This document shows, piece after piece, positions 1 to 8,322 of a stretch of 64,000 bases of DNA. The notes beneath the pieces were generated by a model. That model did not search any database. It was given only the letters and a program-made list of their open reading frames with translations, and was not told the origin of the DNA. The DNA lies in the NCBI GenBank assembly GCA_022496185.1, contig WTXG01000002.1, positions 1,364,001 to 1,428,000 of the forward strand, read 5' to 3'. This DNA comes from Multifurca ochricompacta (lineage: Eukaryota; Basidiomycota; Agaricomycetes; Russulales; Russulaceae). The position numbers were made by a program, and so were the translations under genes. How positions within the stretch are numbered: position 1 is the stretch's first letter; every line of letters starts with the position of its first letter.

Positions 1-164
1 GCAGATTATAAACGCCGCGAAAATATCATATGCAGCATGTGTATCATATCATATTTTCCCACGGTCCCCAACCATTTTGCATTTTGACAAACTCGCCTGA
101 GCCGAGCCGTACCATACCTCATTGTTGCCTCACTTGTCTTGTCTTCTCCCTTTTTTTCTACTTA

Positions 165-1649
165 ATGGTTCCAATGTCGATTCCACAGAACACTGCTTCT
201 CCCGACAGCACTCTTAAATCGCGTTCGCCTGTTCGGCCCATGAAATCAAAACCTTCACCTGTCAGCAACTCCACCATGTCAGGAAACAACCCAAGAAAGG
301 GGGCTCTCCCACCTAAACGCGCACCTCTGGGCGAGATTAGGCCACAGAATCCTCCCGTTCAGGAGCAGTCACAACCCAGAAAACTTGGGCGCCCCTCGAG
401 CAAGCCTATCCTTGACTGGTTTCAGCGAAAACTCGGCGGGACAGCCAGGACGCGCCGGGCATCCGATGTCTCACGCGGACGAGTCGCTAACGTTGACCAT
501 GGCCCATCTCCAAGGGACAAACGGCGGCCTGTACTTTCTGACGGTTTCAGAGAACTGACCCGGGTCCAGTCGACCCCTTCTCGCGGGCGGTCAAGTGCAG
601 ACCGTGAAATGAGGAGACTCAGTCAAGTTGTTCCTAGTACCCTGTCTTCCAGACCGACAGGTATATCAACAAGTACCAATGACGCAACGAGTATCCTTGA
701 TGACTCAGAAGGGCGGGGAGACGTGTCAACCTACCGCTCCTCTTATGCCCGGGACTCAATGTGGTCTCCCACCAGCAATCTGGAAGCTGACGAAGACGCA
801 TCCCTGCGGCCACTCCCTCCAAGTTCCCCTCCGTCACCTTCACCTTCTCGTTCGTCATCATCCTACCTCTCAAATTCCCGTACGTTTCAAAGTATGGCAG
901 CTAGCACCAAGCCCACAACTTTGTTGAGTGTGGACTTGGCTGGCGGGATGGCACATATAGCGCAGGCTCCCCCCACCCCTGGGACAGCTTCGAGGGTTCC
1001 TGCTCATCTATGGTCAAACCTAAGTGGCTCTGGTGGCGGCTCAATATCATTCTCCGCCCTTCCTCCCTCACCGTCTTCCTCTTATTCAACCTCCATTCGG
1101 CTCGACAGCACCCATCCCGTTCAAGCACCACAACATACCACACATCATCCACGCAATAACCCTCGCCCTTCTTCCCCCCCCTTGGATAATGCATCGGTCC
1201 TCACGCTCGCTTCTTCCGCATTCGGTATTCCTGGTGCGCGGATGGGTATCCTGGGGGGTACCAATGATGCCACCTCATTCACCCATTTTTCGCAATTCGG
1301 TGGGAGCCGCCTGGTTGCAGAAGATCGTTCCAGCCACTTCATCCTTGGGGATGACCTAGATGTGGAAGGTGATAGAGACGTCAATGCCAGCGTTCGAGCT
1401 CTCAGGCCTAGGAGTTCGAGAAGAGGTAGCTGGGAGAGCGAGGCAAGCGGTTGGAGTGCGCGCCTCGGAAATGGAGGAACCACTGGATTAAGCCCTGGGG
1501 TACCTGCCCCAGTTAGAGAGAAGAGCCTCCGGTCACTAAGCGTCAAAACTGGTCAAATGAGCGTAGGGGGCAACGAAAATGAGGATGATGACGAATCATT
1601 GGATCGATCAGAGTCACCGAAGGTGACCTCGGAGAAACTCCATGGGTGA
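165..1649 (+). CDS. Ser/Pro-rich hypothetical protein (host gene)
   Basis: This is the only ORF here that does not look like a transposon. The frame is open from 30, but a CT-rich tract ends near 160, as is common just upstream of fungal start sites. I therefore place the start at the ATG at 165; 174 is equally possible. The protein is low in complexity and rich in Ser, Pro and Arg, and is probably disordered. Recognisable stretches are a basic segment with RAPLGEI near residue 54, which resembles a destruction-box pattern RxxLxxI, and a DWFQRKLGGTARTRR block near residue 85. I see no signal peptide, membrane span or catalytic motif. A possible 3' intron (GTGAGC at 1646, AG at 1715) overlaps the stop and could extend the protein by about 37 residues. 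Function unknown. Confidence 0.6.
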   Translation: MVPMSIPQNTASPDSTLKSRSPVRPMKSKPSPVSNSTMSGNNPRKGALPPKRAPLGEIRPQNPPVQEQSQPRKLGRPSSKPILDWFQRKLGGTARTRRASDVSRGRVANVDHGPSPRDKRRPVLSDGFRELTRVQSTPSRGRSSADREMRRLSQVVPSTLSSRPTGISTSTNDATSILDDSEGRGDVSTYRSSYARDSMWSPTSNLEADEDASLRPLPPSSPPSPSPSRSSSSYLSNSRTFQSMAASTKPTTLLSVDLAGGMAHIAQAPPTPGTASRVPAHLWSNLSGSGGGSISFSALPPSPSSSYSTSIRLDSTHPVQAPQHTTHHPRNNPRPSSPPLDNASVLTLASSAFGIPGARMGILGGTNDATSFTHFSQFGGSRLVAEDRSSHFILGDDLDVEGDRDVNASVRALRPRSSRRGSWESEASGWSARLGNGGTTGLSPGVPAPVREKSLRSLSVKTGQMSVGGNENEDDDESLDRSESPKVTSEKLHG

Positions 1650-2293
1650 GCTCCGTAGTGAAGAGGCTGATGCTCAATCCGAGTTCCGTTTCTCTTCCAC
1701 GCTCTGCAATTGCAGTATCTGTTCTGTAAGCATTGCTAGGATCATCGTATTTTACCAGTATTTTTCATTCCATTCTGTACTGATGTCAGCTTCGGCCTCT
1801 CATGTTTTTATATTACTTTGATACCCACCATCAGCCAAAGCCCATCGCCTATCACTTGTTGTCCAAATCTTTCTGGGAAAATAAGATGTGTTGTACCCCA
1901 AAGTTGTCAGAATAGATGGATATGAAGGGCCTTATGTGCTCAGACACACAAGGGACTGCAAAGAAGGGAAATGAGACTTGAGTACAATGACCCTTCTCTG
2001 CAGTCTTTATATACATGCAGAGTGTGTATAATATAGATAAAGTATCCATAAGTAATTGTGGAATGAATAGATTGACACAGATTCAGTGATCTGTGGACAA
2101 ATGCCTCCATGATTGTGGAGGTAGTCAGGTGCCACACAGTGCATGTTATGATCTTGTATGATGTCATAGTTATTGCTCTTTCCTTTTTCCTTTTCTTTTA
2201 CAACAGTGTCTGCTCTCATTCAATGACATCCATAACTGACATCATCTTCTGTACTTGTATATAAGCTAAGTGTCAAACAATCATGCTTAGGGT
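1650..2293. other. intergenic, no gene recognised
   Basis: AT-rich sequence downstream of the host gene, with no convincing ORF or RNA gene. Bases 2271-2287 (tgtcaaacaatcatgct) match exactly the first 17 bases of the Copia-type LTR at 19931, so a tiny LTR-edge fragment may lie here. Confidence 0.5.
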
Positions 2294-2525
2294 TTGAAGG
2301 TCTGGTTCGGTCCGTTTTTGGCCATTTTTGGCCTTAACCGGAACTGGAACTGGTCTTAACATAGCTTCATGATGACTTAACTGTAACTGAATTTTACCAA
2401 ATAGCATTAACTGGTTAATATTGCTTAAATTCTGGTCTATGGACCAGTTAAAACTGGTCTCAATATTGACTGGTTTTAACCAGTCTCAGGCAGTTCTGGT
2501 CCCAGTCTAGACTGGTTTTTGCAGC
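2294..2525. repeat. degenerate ACTGGTT/AACCAGT repeat
   Basis: The motif ACTGGTY and its reverse complement AACCAGT recur many times in about 230 bp, in both orientations, for example actggttttaaccagt near 2489. The tract can fold back on itself. I do not recognise a named family. The 2526-2940 stretch that follows is AT-rich and shows nothing I can assign. Confidence 0.5.
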
Positions 2526-2943
2526 TGCACAGAATGTGGAGATTATGCATTTTTAAGACTTGAGGCAATTAGATACACTTAGCATTGCCTATACAAAAAG
2601 TATATTACTATTACTACTATCCTACAAAGTTTCAGGTTGGATCATGTGTCCAATCTAAAATGAGACAAGAATCAGTTATGAAATCTATACAAATGTGAGA
2701 AAACACAAAGTGATGCATTACTGGTTTTTGCACCAAAAAAGACTCCCATACACAGCACTGTAACATTATCATTATTTCTTGCTTTTACTTCACAAGGACT
2801 CCTAAATTTGTTGCATTGCACTCCTGTATGAACACTAGATGGGGCCTAACCCCCTTCCAGTGACATGGAGACTAGGACATCACTCCTGGTCTCTTGCATT
2901 TCAGAGTTGGTTGACCACTTCACCACATTCAGTTACATTCATA

Positions 2944-3507
2944 TAGTGATTGGCAGGGGTAACCCTGGGGTATCCTCATTGGTACCCATACCCATACCTG
3001 TACCTGTACCTGTACCTGTCACTATGGGTACAGGTAACCTGCAGGTTACCTGTGGGTCACCTGTGAAAACACATGCAAGTTCTTTACTTGCATCGCACAT
3101 TTTGGATGACTGGCCCAGGCCTTCCTGGACCAAGACAAGACACAACACATTCATTTGTGGCTGCTTAAGATCCCTCAATGACTCTTGTTTTATGTTTAGA
3201 ATATTAAGATAATTTATTATTCCATTTTTATCTTATTATTCTGCTTTCAATTTTATACAAGCACAACTAAAATCCACCCCAGTATACAGAGATGATTAGA
3301 TAGGATGTTATAGAACATTGATGAAAAGCCTGTCAGATAACTGCACAGAATGCAAAAAAATTTGATGAACACATAGAAATTGGCAGGGGTAACCCCTGGA
3401 TAATTGTTTTGATACCTGGGTTACCCATAAAATGAAATGCATGCAAGTTCTTTACTTGCATCATGCATTTCAGACATGTGGCCCAGAACATCCCAGTCTA
3501 GGAGATA
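2944..3507 (+). repeat. R2 repeat, two related units
   Basis: Two diverged units (about 2944-3135 and 3376-3507) share a GCAGGGGTAACC start, a TGCAAGTTCTTTACTTGCA palindrome and a GGCCCAG segment. The first contains a short tandem of tacctg/acccata hexamers around 2978-3060. The sequence 3135-3260 is found again, inverted, at about 33722-33870. The second unit is interrupted at a TA (3506-3507) by the Tc1-like element; its continuation is at 33872 on the minus strand. Confidence 0.55.
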
Positions 3508-4000
3508 CAGTAGCCCACAAAACTGTTCCAATGTTTGGCCACCCTGAAGAGATTGACCTACCACACAATGAGAATAATTTCCAAATTTAGTAGAAATTAG
3601 TAGATGATAGTGTAGCATCTAAGCTTCAATTAGAGCCTATAATAATGTCAATTGGATCAGTGGTTCATGATATATAAAATGTTTTGTGAGGCATTATCAT
3701 TGGAATGGTTTTGTGGCCAACATGTGAGATGACAAAACTGGTATCTGGTGGTCATGGGAATGCATTGACAGTCATGTGACAATGTTTAATAAGTTGAACA
3801 CACACCAAATAATCATCAAGAACACTTGCTTCTTACCATGCATGCCCTCTCTGCTGCCAAAAGGACTCACATCATCTCCCTCCTCACTTCAGGCAAATCT
3901 GCCCATAAAGTGTCAACTATGACTGGCCATGGCACTGTTATCATCTCCAGATGTGTCATAAATACTGCCCTTACCATCCCAAGTCAAATGGAGGGAGACC
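3508..4000 (+). mobile_element. Tc1/mariner-like element Tc1-1, end half with transposase HTH remnant
   Basis: The fragment starts after TA with CAGTAGCCCACAAAACTG, a Tc1-type terminal repeat. An inverted version of this sequence (ccattggaatggttttgtgg type) lies at about 3698-3718, giving a 210-bp fold-back subterminal unit. Bases 3838-4000 encode the first helix-turn-helix of a Tc1 transposase (AAKRTHIISLLTSGKSAHK). The fragment ends at the Copia-1 insertion, with target duplication agacc at 3996-4000; its continuation begins with the same agacc at 35584 on the minus strand. The catalytic domain is absent. Confidence 0.75.
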
Positions 4001-4258
4001 TGTTGACATGGTATGTGTCTTGAGGTGCTTCAGGCATCTAGGTTAGGGTCTAAGCTGTGCAAGATTAGATTAGATACTGATTTGGAGTTTCAGACTTTTT
4101 ACCATATCATTATTACTTTCTTTCTTGTGATGCGCAGCAGCTGACTGATGTACCTTAGTAATCCTGTATAGCATGTGATATCTCATCAGCCAATGGCCTT
4201 TGTCCCTCAGTAGTATATTCCAGTGCATTCCATTGCACACAGACCATCCCTTGAGTAG

Positions 4259-4292
4259 TATATAAGGGTGTCTGTTTCATCTCTTACACTTC
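4259..4292 (+). promoter_or_regulatory. Copia-1 core promoter: TATA box and predicted start
   Basis: TATATAA lies at 4259-4265. The start is predicted at 4292, 27-33 bases downstream, because the leader copy at 4404 begins with exactly the sequence that starts at 4292. A perfect 11-bp hairpin (acacttcagag / ctctgaagtgt) spans this start. Confidence 0.6.
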
Positions 4293-4315
4293 AGAGTTTT
4301 CTTCACCTCTGAAGT

Positions 4316-4371
4316 GTAAGTCCCTTCTACATTACTTTCTACTTATACCTTTGACTAACCACTCTCTGTAG
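4316..4371 (+). other. predicted intron 1 inside Copia-1 LTR
   Basis: 56 nt with donor GTAAGT (4316-4321), a gactaac branch site near 4353 and acceptor CTGTAG at 4371. Removing it joins 4292-4315 to 4372-4387, and that 40-nt product is present, identical, at 4404-4443. Confidence 0.75.
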
Positions 4372-4387
4372 ATAACTTGTCTTTTAG

Positions 4388-4443
4388 GTCAGTAGTATAG
4401 TAACAGAGTTTTCTTCACCTCTGAAGTATAACTTGTCTTTTAG
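4388..4443 (+). other. predicted intron 2 / spliced leader copy inside Copia-1 LTR
   Basis: 56 nt with donor GTCAGT (4388) and a strong acceptor cttgtcttttag (4443). The interval contains the 40-nt copy 4404-4443, which equals exon 1 (4292-4315) plus exon 2 (4372-4387). Removing both introns gives a leader whose sequence is identical to 4404-4500, so the LTR can regenerate itself. Confidence 0.65.
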
Positions 4444-4498
4444 CCTTACACGCTAAACATCCAACAGTCAGTATCACTGCGCACACATGCCTGTTTAT

Positions 4499-4512
4499 CA
4501 GGTTATGGGCCC
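4499..4512 (+). promoter_or_regulatory. Copia-1 primer binding site (initiator-tRNA anticodon type)
   Basis: CAGGTTATGGGCCC spans the LTR edge. From memory, the complement of the eukaryotic initiator tRNA-Met anticodon loop is GGTTATGAGCCC, which matches with one mismatch in 12. This is the half-tRNA priming known for Drosophila copia and yeast Ty5. Confidence 0.55.
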
Positions 4513-5435
4513 TGCCGCTCATTACTGATCTGGCACTCTTTTTGATCACAGTCCAACATCCAACATCTTTTCAAGCTCAACAAGCTTCAAAAAGTCTCTT
4601 CCCAATAACTTTTCCTTGTGAGCTTCTTTTCATCTACTTGCCCTTAACTGTCCACAAAGTGGTGCACTTTATGTGCCCACTTTGATCTGTTTGGCTAGCC
4701 CTTTCTCAAGGGTTCTTGCAAAAGGTGACGAGGGACCCTTAGTGGGTGAAACACCTTAAGCTCCTCATGTGTGCCCTAAGTAAATAGTGTTCATAGTTGT
4801 AGCTGGGTTTTCATCCCATAGATAATTTTAGTAGGCCACTTGCCCAGAAGGCTTGAGGCTTTAGGTCTGGTTAATGCTTGGCTCGATCCGTAAGCCAGGT
4901 TTAGCCACCCGCTGGTAGAGTTTAGGGTCTAGAACAAGGCATGGGTAGTCACTCCCATGATGCTTGGGCTCGATACAAGTAGACCACACTACTATAGTAT
5001 TTACATAGTAGCTAGAGGGTTTTGTCTCTGGGCAGGAGTATTCGCTGCCATATTGTGGGGGTTCGCCCCACCAGAGGAAACTCAATAGTCTACTACAGTC
5101 ATGGCCCCAATCATCTAGGGCTTAATCATGGACTCCACCACCAGCACTAGAGGAAGGGCTTTATACCCTTTGTCTCTAGTGGAACTTGTGGTTGGCTCCT
5201 CCATGACATGACTCCCCTTCTATTTACACAGTATCCGCCTGATGTGGCTTTGGGATCTGTTGTAGAATGGGGTTAGACAGCTTCACTATACTACTTAGAA
5301 GTCACACATCAGAGGCAGGACTTTCTTAAGTTCTGAAGCATAGTGCCACAGATTGGATGGGCCCTCTTAAATGAGACCTGGACAACTGGTTCTAATTGCT
5401 CCTTGGAACCAGGATCAAAACTTTAATCATCTCAA
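4513..5435 (+). other. long Copia-1 leader, no ORF
   Basis: About 0.92 kb between the primer site and the gag ATG, without a long ORF. It holds several short hairpins. I recognise no further element in it. Confidence 0.5.
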
Positions 5436-6198
5436 ATGGCTAACATCGTTTTCCCTTCCACCTTCAAATTCGACAAGCTCGATGGGTCCAACTGGCCACA
5501 GTGGTCGGTATCTTTTACCGTCCTGTTGAGGATAAATGGCATGAGAAGGCACATCACACATGATGGGCCTGAATATACCAATCCCCCGATCCAGAAGGAT
5601 GATGAGAAGGAGGCGGACTACCAGGCAAGATTTGCCGCCTGGACCGAACCCATAATCCAGGAGTGGAATAGGGTTGAAGAAGTATTGATGGGGTTACTAG
5701 TGCTGGTCGTTACCAGCGAAGTTTATTCTCAGGTTGCCTCTGACAGGAAGTATCCGTCAGTCTGCTCAAAATATGAGCAGCTGGAGTCCTTATATGGCAC
5801 TGTGGGTAGCATGGCCACCTACAATTTGTGGTGCTCAGTTTCGTCCTTCCGTTTGGAGGAAGGCAAACAATTTAGGCCCCAATTGCAGCGTGTGCTAGAT
5901 GCTAGGAATACCCTGAAGGAGAATGGGATGGAGGTCTCTGACCTCCAGATGAGCTTTATTTTGCTCCAATCCCTTCCCCCATCATACAGTGCCATTGCTG
6001 GCTCAATCCTGGCTTCAGGTCCCCCTGAATGCCTTTCCCCTCAGGACCTCATTCAGAGGTTCCTTAATGAGGAAAGCTGACTTGCCGGCCCCGCAGGAAG
6101 TGGTGTTGGGGCTGCCCTTAACAAGGCAGCCCATGTCAACAAAAATAAAAATAAAAAACAAGTACAATTTATCACGCCACAACCTGCAGGTGCATCAT
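5436..6198 (+). pseudogene. gag: Copia-1 Gag, 5' part (interrupted)
   Basis: It begins ATGGCTAAC and encodes a UBN2/retrotran-gag type Gag (FDKLDGSNWPQWSVSFTVLL near residue 14; LLQSLPPSYSAIAGSIL near residue 180). One in-frame TGA at 6078-6080, probably a former CGA, is followed by an open frame to 6198. There the reading frame continues precisely at 39863 on the minus strand: the codon split between the two sites gives Leu, leading into the CCHC zinc knuckle. The 5 bp atcat (6194-6198) is the target duplication of the Gypsy insertion; its partner is 39868-39864. So this half belongs with 36220-39868. Confidence 0.85.
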
Positions 6199-6791
6199 TG
6201 TTACAATCCCTGCCGTCTGCTCCCATTTTCTTCACTCTTCCCAATGATGACCCTTCTTTACCACCTACCTTACACTTCCTGATCACGTCTCCATCCTGGG
6301 ACCCATCCCGTGCCCTTCTTCTGTCCCCGTGACCCTGATTGTACTTGTTGACCTGTTGTTTGCCCATGATTTGACTCTCGTCTCCTTATCTCTTATCTCG
6401 CTATCTTTACGACCGGACACTTACTTAATACCCTATCAGAAGCCAGGCTTTACGCCCTCCGCTTCCGTATATTTGGGCCCACTTGACTCCGATATCTTAT
6501 CTTATAGACGCCCACTGGATTACATATATAAGTCTGCTGTAGCTACTCTGTAGACCTCAGACTCGACTTATTGAATACATCGGTGCTTGTCTTCTGGACA
6601 TCCCTTTGGACGCTTGACTCGACCCTCTCAAGTGCTTCTGGCACTTTCCGCTTAACATTGTCTTCAAGTACAGCCTTGTCGACTTTGACTCCTTCCATCT
6701 AAAACTCCAAGGGATCCCATTGGTCCCTTATCTGATCACAAACGAACGCTGACACACAAGTCGTGTGGAACGTCCCGCACCGGACGTAACA
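6199..6791 (+). repeat. Gypsy-A 5' LTR
   Basis: From TGTTACAATCCC to GGACGTAACA. TATATA lies at 6525-6530. AGACTCGACTT at 6559-6569, about 30 bases downstream, is the predicted RNA 5' end and is complementary to the primer site. Confidence 0.93.
6525..6569 (+). promoter_or_regulatory. Gypsy-A TATA box and predicted RNA 5' end
   Basis: TATATA at 6525-6530 precedes AGACTCGACTT (6559-6569) by about 30 bases. The start is inferred from that spacing and from the complementarity to the primer site; no transcript data are available. Confidence 0.6.
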
Positions 6792-6793
6792 TC

Positions 6794-6804
6794 AAGTCGA
6801 GTCT
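6794..6804 (+). promoter_or_regulatory. Gypsy-A self-priming binding site
   Basis: AAGTCGAGTCT, 2 nt after the LTR, is the exact reverse complement of AGACTCGACTT at 6559-6569. I see no tRNA 3'-end complement (no TGG start). This arrangement is that of yeast Tf1, where the first 11 nt of the RNA fold back as primer. Confidence 0.7.
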
Positions 6805-6810
6805 CCCATC

Positions 6811-8322
6811 GTGGCTTCCAGCCGCAGTCAGACCCTGTTTAAAGAAGAACTCATTGAACGCAGAGACGAGAATAATCTTTCACAGCAAGTACTTGGCTCT
6901 GCCGCCTGGAAAGATTTTGAATCCGAGTTTGGATACTACGTCTATCACGACGGAAGATACCAGCCGGTAGAATACGACGACGAGAAAAGAGTTTGGTATC
7001 GTATCCGATATTCGGATAGTCGAAACTCTTGGGTCACTACAGGACCCGCTCTGCCTGAATTTGGATTAGGGCCGTGGAGAGAGAATCCCCCAGCCATTGT
7101 TACGGACTCTGAACCAGAAGAGTACGTAGAAGAAAACAGCGAAGAAGCACTGGTATTAGCGTCGACTACAGCCCCAGTTGCACCCGGAGTTGTCACGATC
7201 AGAGCTCCTGCTTTGACAACCCCCCAGATCTCCATACAGTCCACAAACACTATCACCCCATTTTACCAAAACATGTCCACAATCGCCGCTCAACTTCCGG
7301 ACCCCGTTCCTCCACCTCCAGCTCCAGCCATGTTACCACCAAACATTCCCCCACCCTCTGGACGCCTATCAGGGGTGCTGCCACAGACATTCGCAGGGGA
7401 TCGTTCACAAAGCAAGAAATTCATGCTAGAGTTTACGACATTTAAAAACTTTAACCATGACGTCCCCCAAATAATCAATCCTTTCCAACACGCCAACCTC
7501 TTCCTCTCTCTGATCCGAGGGGAGGCCGTAGACGACTGGACCATGGAGCAGCTGGAGTGGCTGAATGAACAAATCGAGAGTGGGCGTCACACCACTAGCG
7601 AGGGGCTTTGGGAAACCATTGCTCAGCGGTTTAAAGACGCATATACGGATGGACAGGCCAAGCAGAAGGCCGCTCGAGAACTCAAGTCCCTGAAAATGGA
7701 AAAGGGAGAACTAGACGCCTATGTCGCCAAGTTCAGGAGCCTGGCCAACAGGGCAGGGTATGATACCGATGAAGAGGCGACATTAGACCTCTTTTCCCAA
7801 GGATTGCCCAACCCGCTGGTCAAGAATATCATCCAGTTCCACCACCCTCAGGACTGGGATGCATGGGTTGATGCTGCCCGACGACAGCAACAAGATTACT
7901 TGGACTTCCAAACACGCTTTGGAGTTGATACAAAGAAAGGGAAAACACGAGACCAGTGGAAGGCAGCTTTTGGGGTCAAGCCCGTACATGCTGCTCAGCG
8001 CGACCCAAATGCCATGGACACGTCAGCAGACAGGACCCGAGCCAGGGCCACGCTTACTGAGGATGAGCGACAAACATTGATGAAAGAAGGACGGTGCTTT
8101 CGTTGCAAAGCACAAGGACACATGTCACGGGAATGCCCGAAGAAGGGGGCGCGAGCAGCTGAAGCCACAACTGCTCCCATACGCAACAACCCACCAACCG
8201 TCGAAAAGAAAACGCCGACAAAAGAAGAAAAGGCACAGGAGATATGGGCCAACATGATGAAGGAGAGTGAAGAAGTGCGGGCCATTCTAGTGGAGAAGGC
8301 TTTCGCAAAAAAGGATTTTTGA
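6811..8322 (+). CDS. gag: Gypsy-A Gag
   Basis: 503-codon frame. Order: an N-terminal region; a Pro-rich linker near residue 160-185; a retrotransposon Gag core (FMLEFTTFKNFNHDVPQI; DDWTMEQLEWLNEQIESG) from about residue 205; and one CCHC zinc knuckle CX2CX4HX4C at residues 429-442. The frame has no stop, but its first codon is GTG, and an in-frame TAA lies at 6787. Gypsy-B has ATG at the homologous position, while C, D, H and I also have GTG. Initiation is therefore uncertain; the first internal ATG is about 150 codons in (MSTIAAQLPDP). The final codons overlap pol. Confidence 0.85.
   Translation: MASSRSQTLFKEELIERRDENNLSQQVLGSAAWKDFESEFGYYVYHDGRYQPVEYDDEKRVWYRIRYSDSRNSWVTTGPALPEFGLGPWRENPPAIVTDSEPEEYVEENSEEALVLASTTAPVAPGVVTIRAPALTTPQISIQSTNTITPFYQNMSTIAAQLPDPVPPPPAPAMLPPNIPPPSGRLSGVLPQTFAGDRSQSKKFMLEFTTFKNFNHDVPQIINPFQHANLFLSLIRGEAVDDWTMEQLEWLNEQIESGRHTTSEGLWETIAQRFKDAYTDGQAKQKAARELKSLKMEKGELDAYVAKFRSLANRAGYDTDEEATLDLFSQGLPNPLVKNIIQFHHPQDWDAWVDAARRQQQDYLDFQTRFGVDTKKGKTRDQWKAAFGVKPVHAAQRDPNAMDTSADRTRARATLTEDERQTLMKEGRCFRCKAQGHMSRECPKKGARAAEATTAPIRNNPPTVEKKTPTKEEKAQEIWANMMKESEEVRAILVEKAFAKKDF
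8299..8322 (+). promoter_or_regulatory. gag-pol -1 frameshift region
   Basis: In the gag frame the sequence reads GCA AAA AAG GAT TTT TGA. Pol is open in the -1 frame through this point. A slip on A-AAA-AAG or on T-TTT just before the stop would fuse Gag to Pol. The GAT TTT TG portion is conserved in B, C, D, H and I, whereas the A-run is not. Confidence 0.5.

Larger units (their letters stand above)
4001..4500 (+). repeat. Copia-1 5' LTR
   Basis: 500 bp, from TGTTGACATGG to TTTATCA. Its partner is 35585-36074 on the minus strand, and the pair share the 5-bp target duplication AGACC. It contains a TATA box, a predicted start at 4292, two short introns and an internal spliced leader copy, described separately. 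A primer binding site follows directly. Confidence 0.88.

Noticed and set aside
2007..2219. Overlapping minus-strand frames of 65-75 codons at 1852-2219
   Set aside because: Short, AT-rich, without domains or start context, and consistent with chance.
4885..4990. B-box-like motifs (ggctcgatccg, ggctcgatacaag) suggesting a SINE or tRNA-derived sequence
   Set aside because: No matching A box at the right spacing, no cloverleaf, no A-rich tail and no flanking duplication.
6329..6553. 74-codon frame MTLIVLVDLLFAHD..., repeated at 13236, 40331 and 47234
   Set aside because: It lies in the LTR upstream of the predicted RNA start and is shared only because LTRs are shared.
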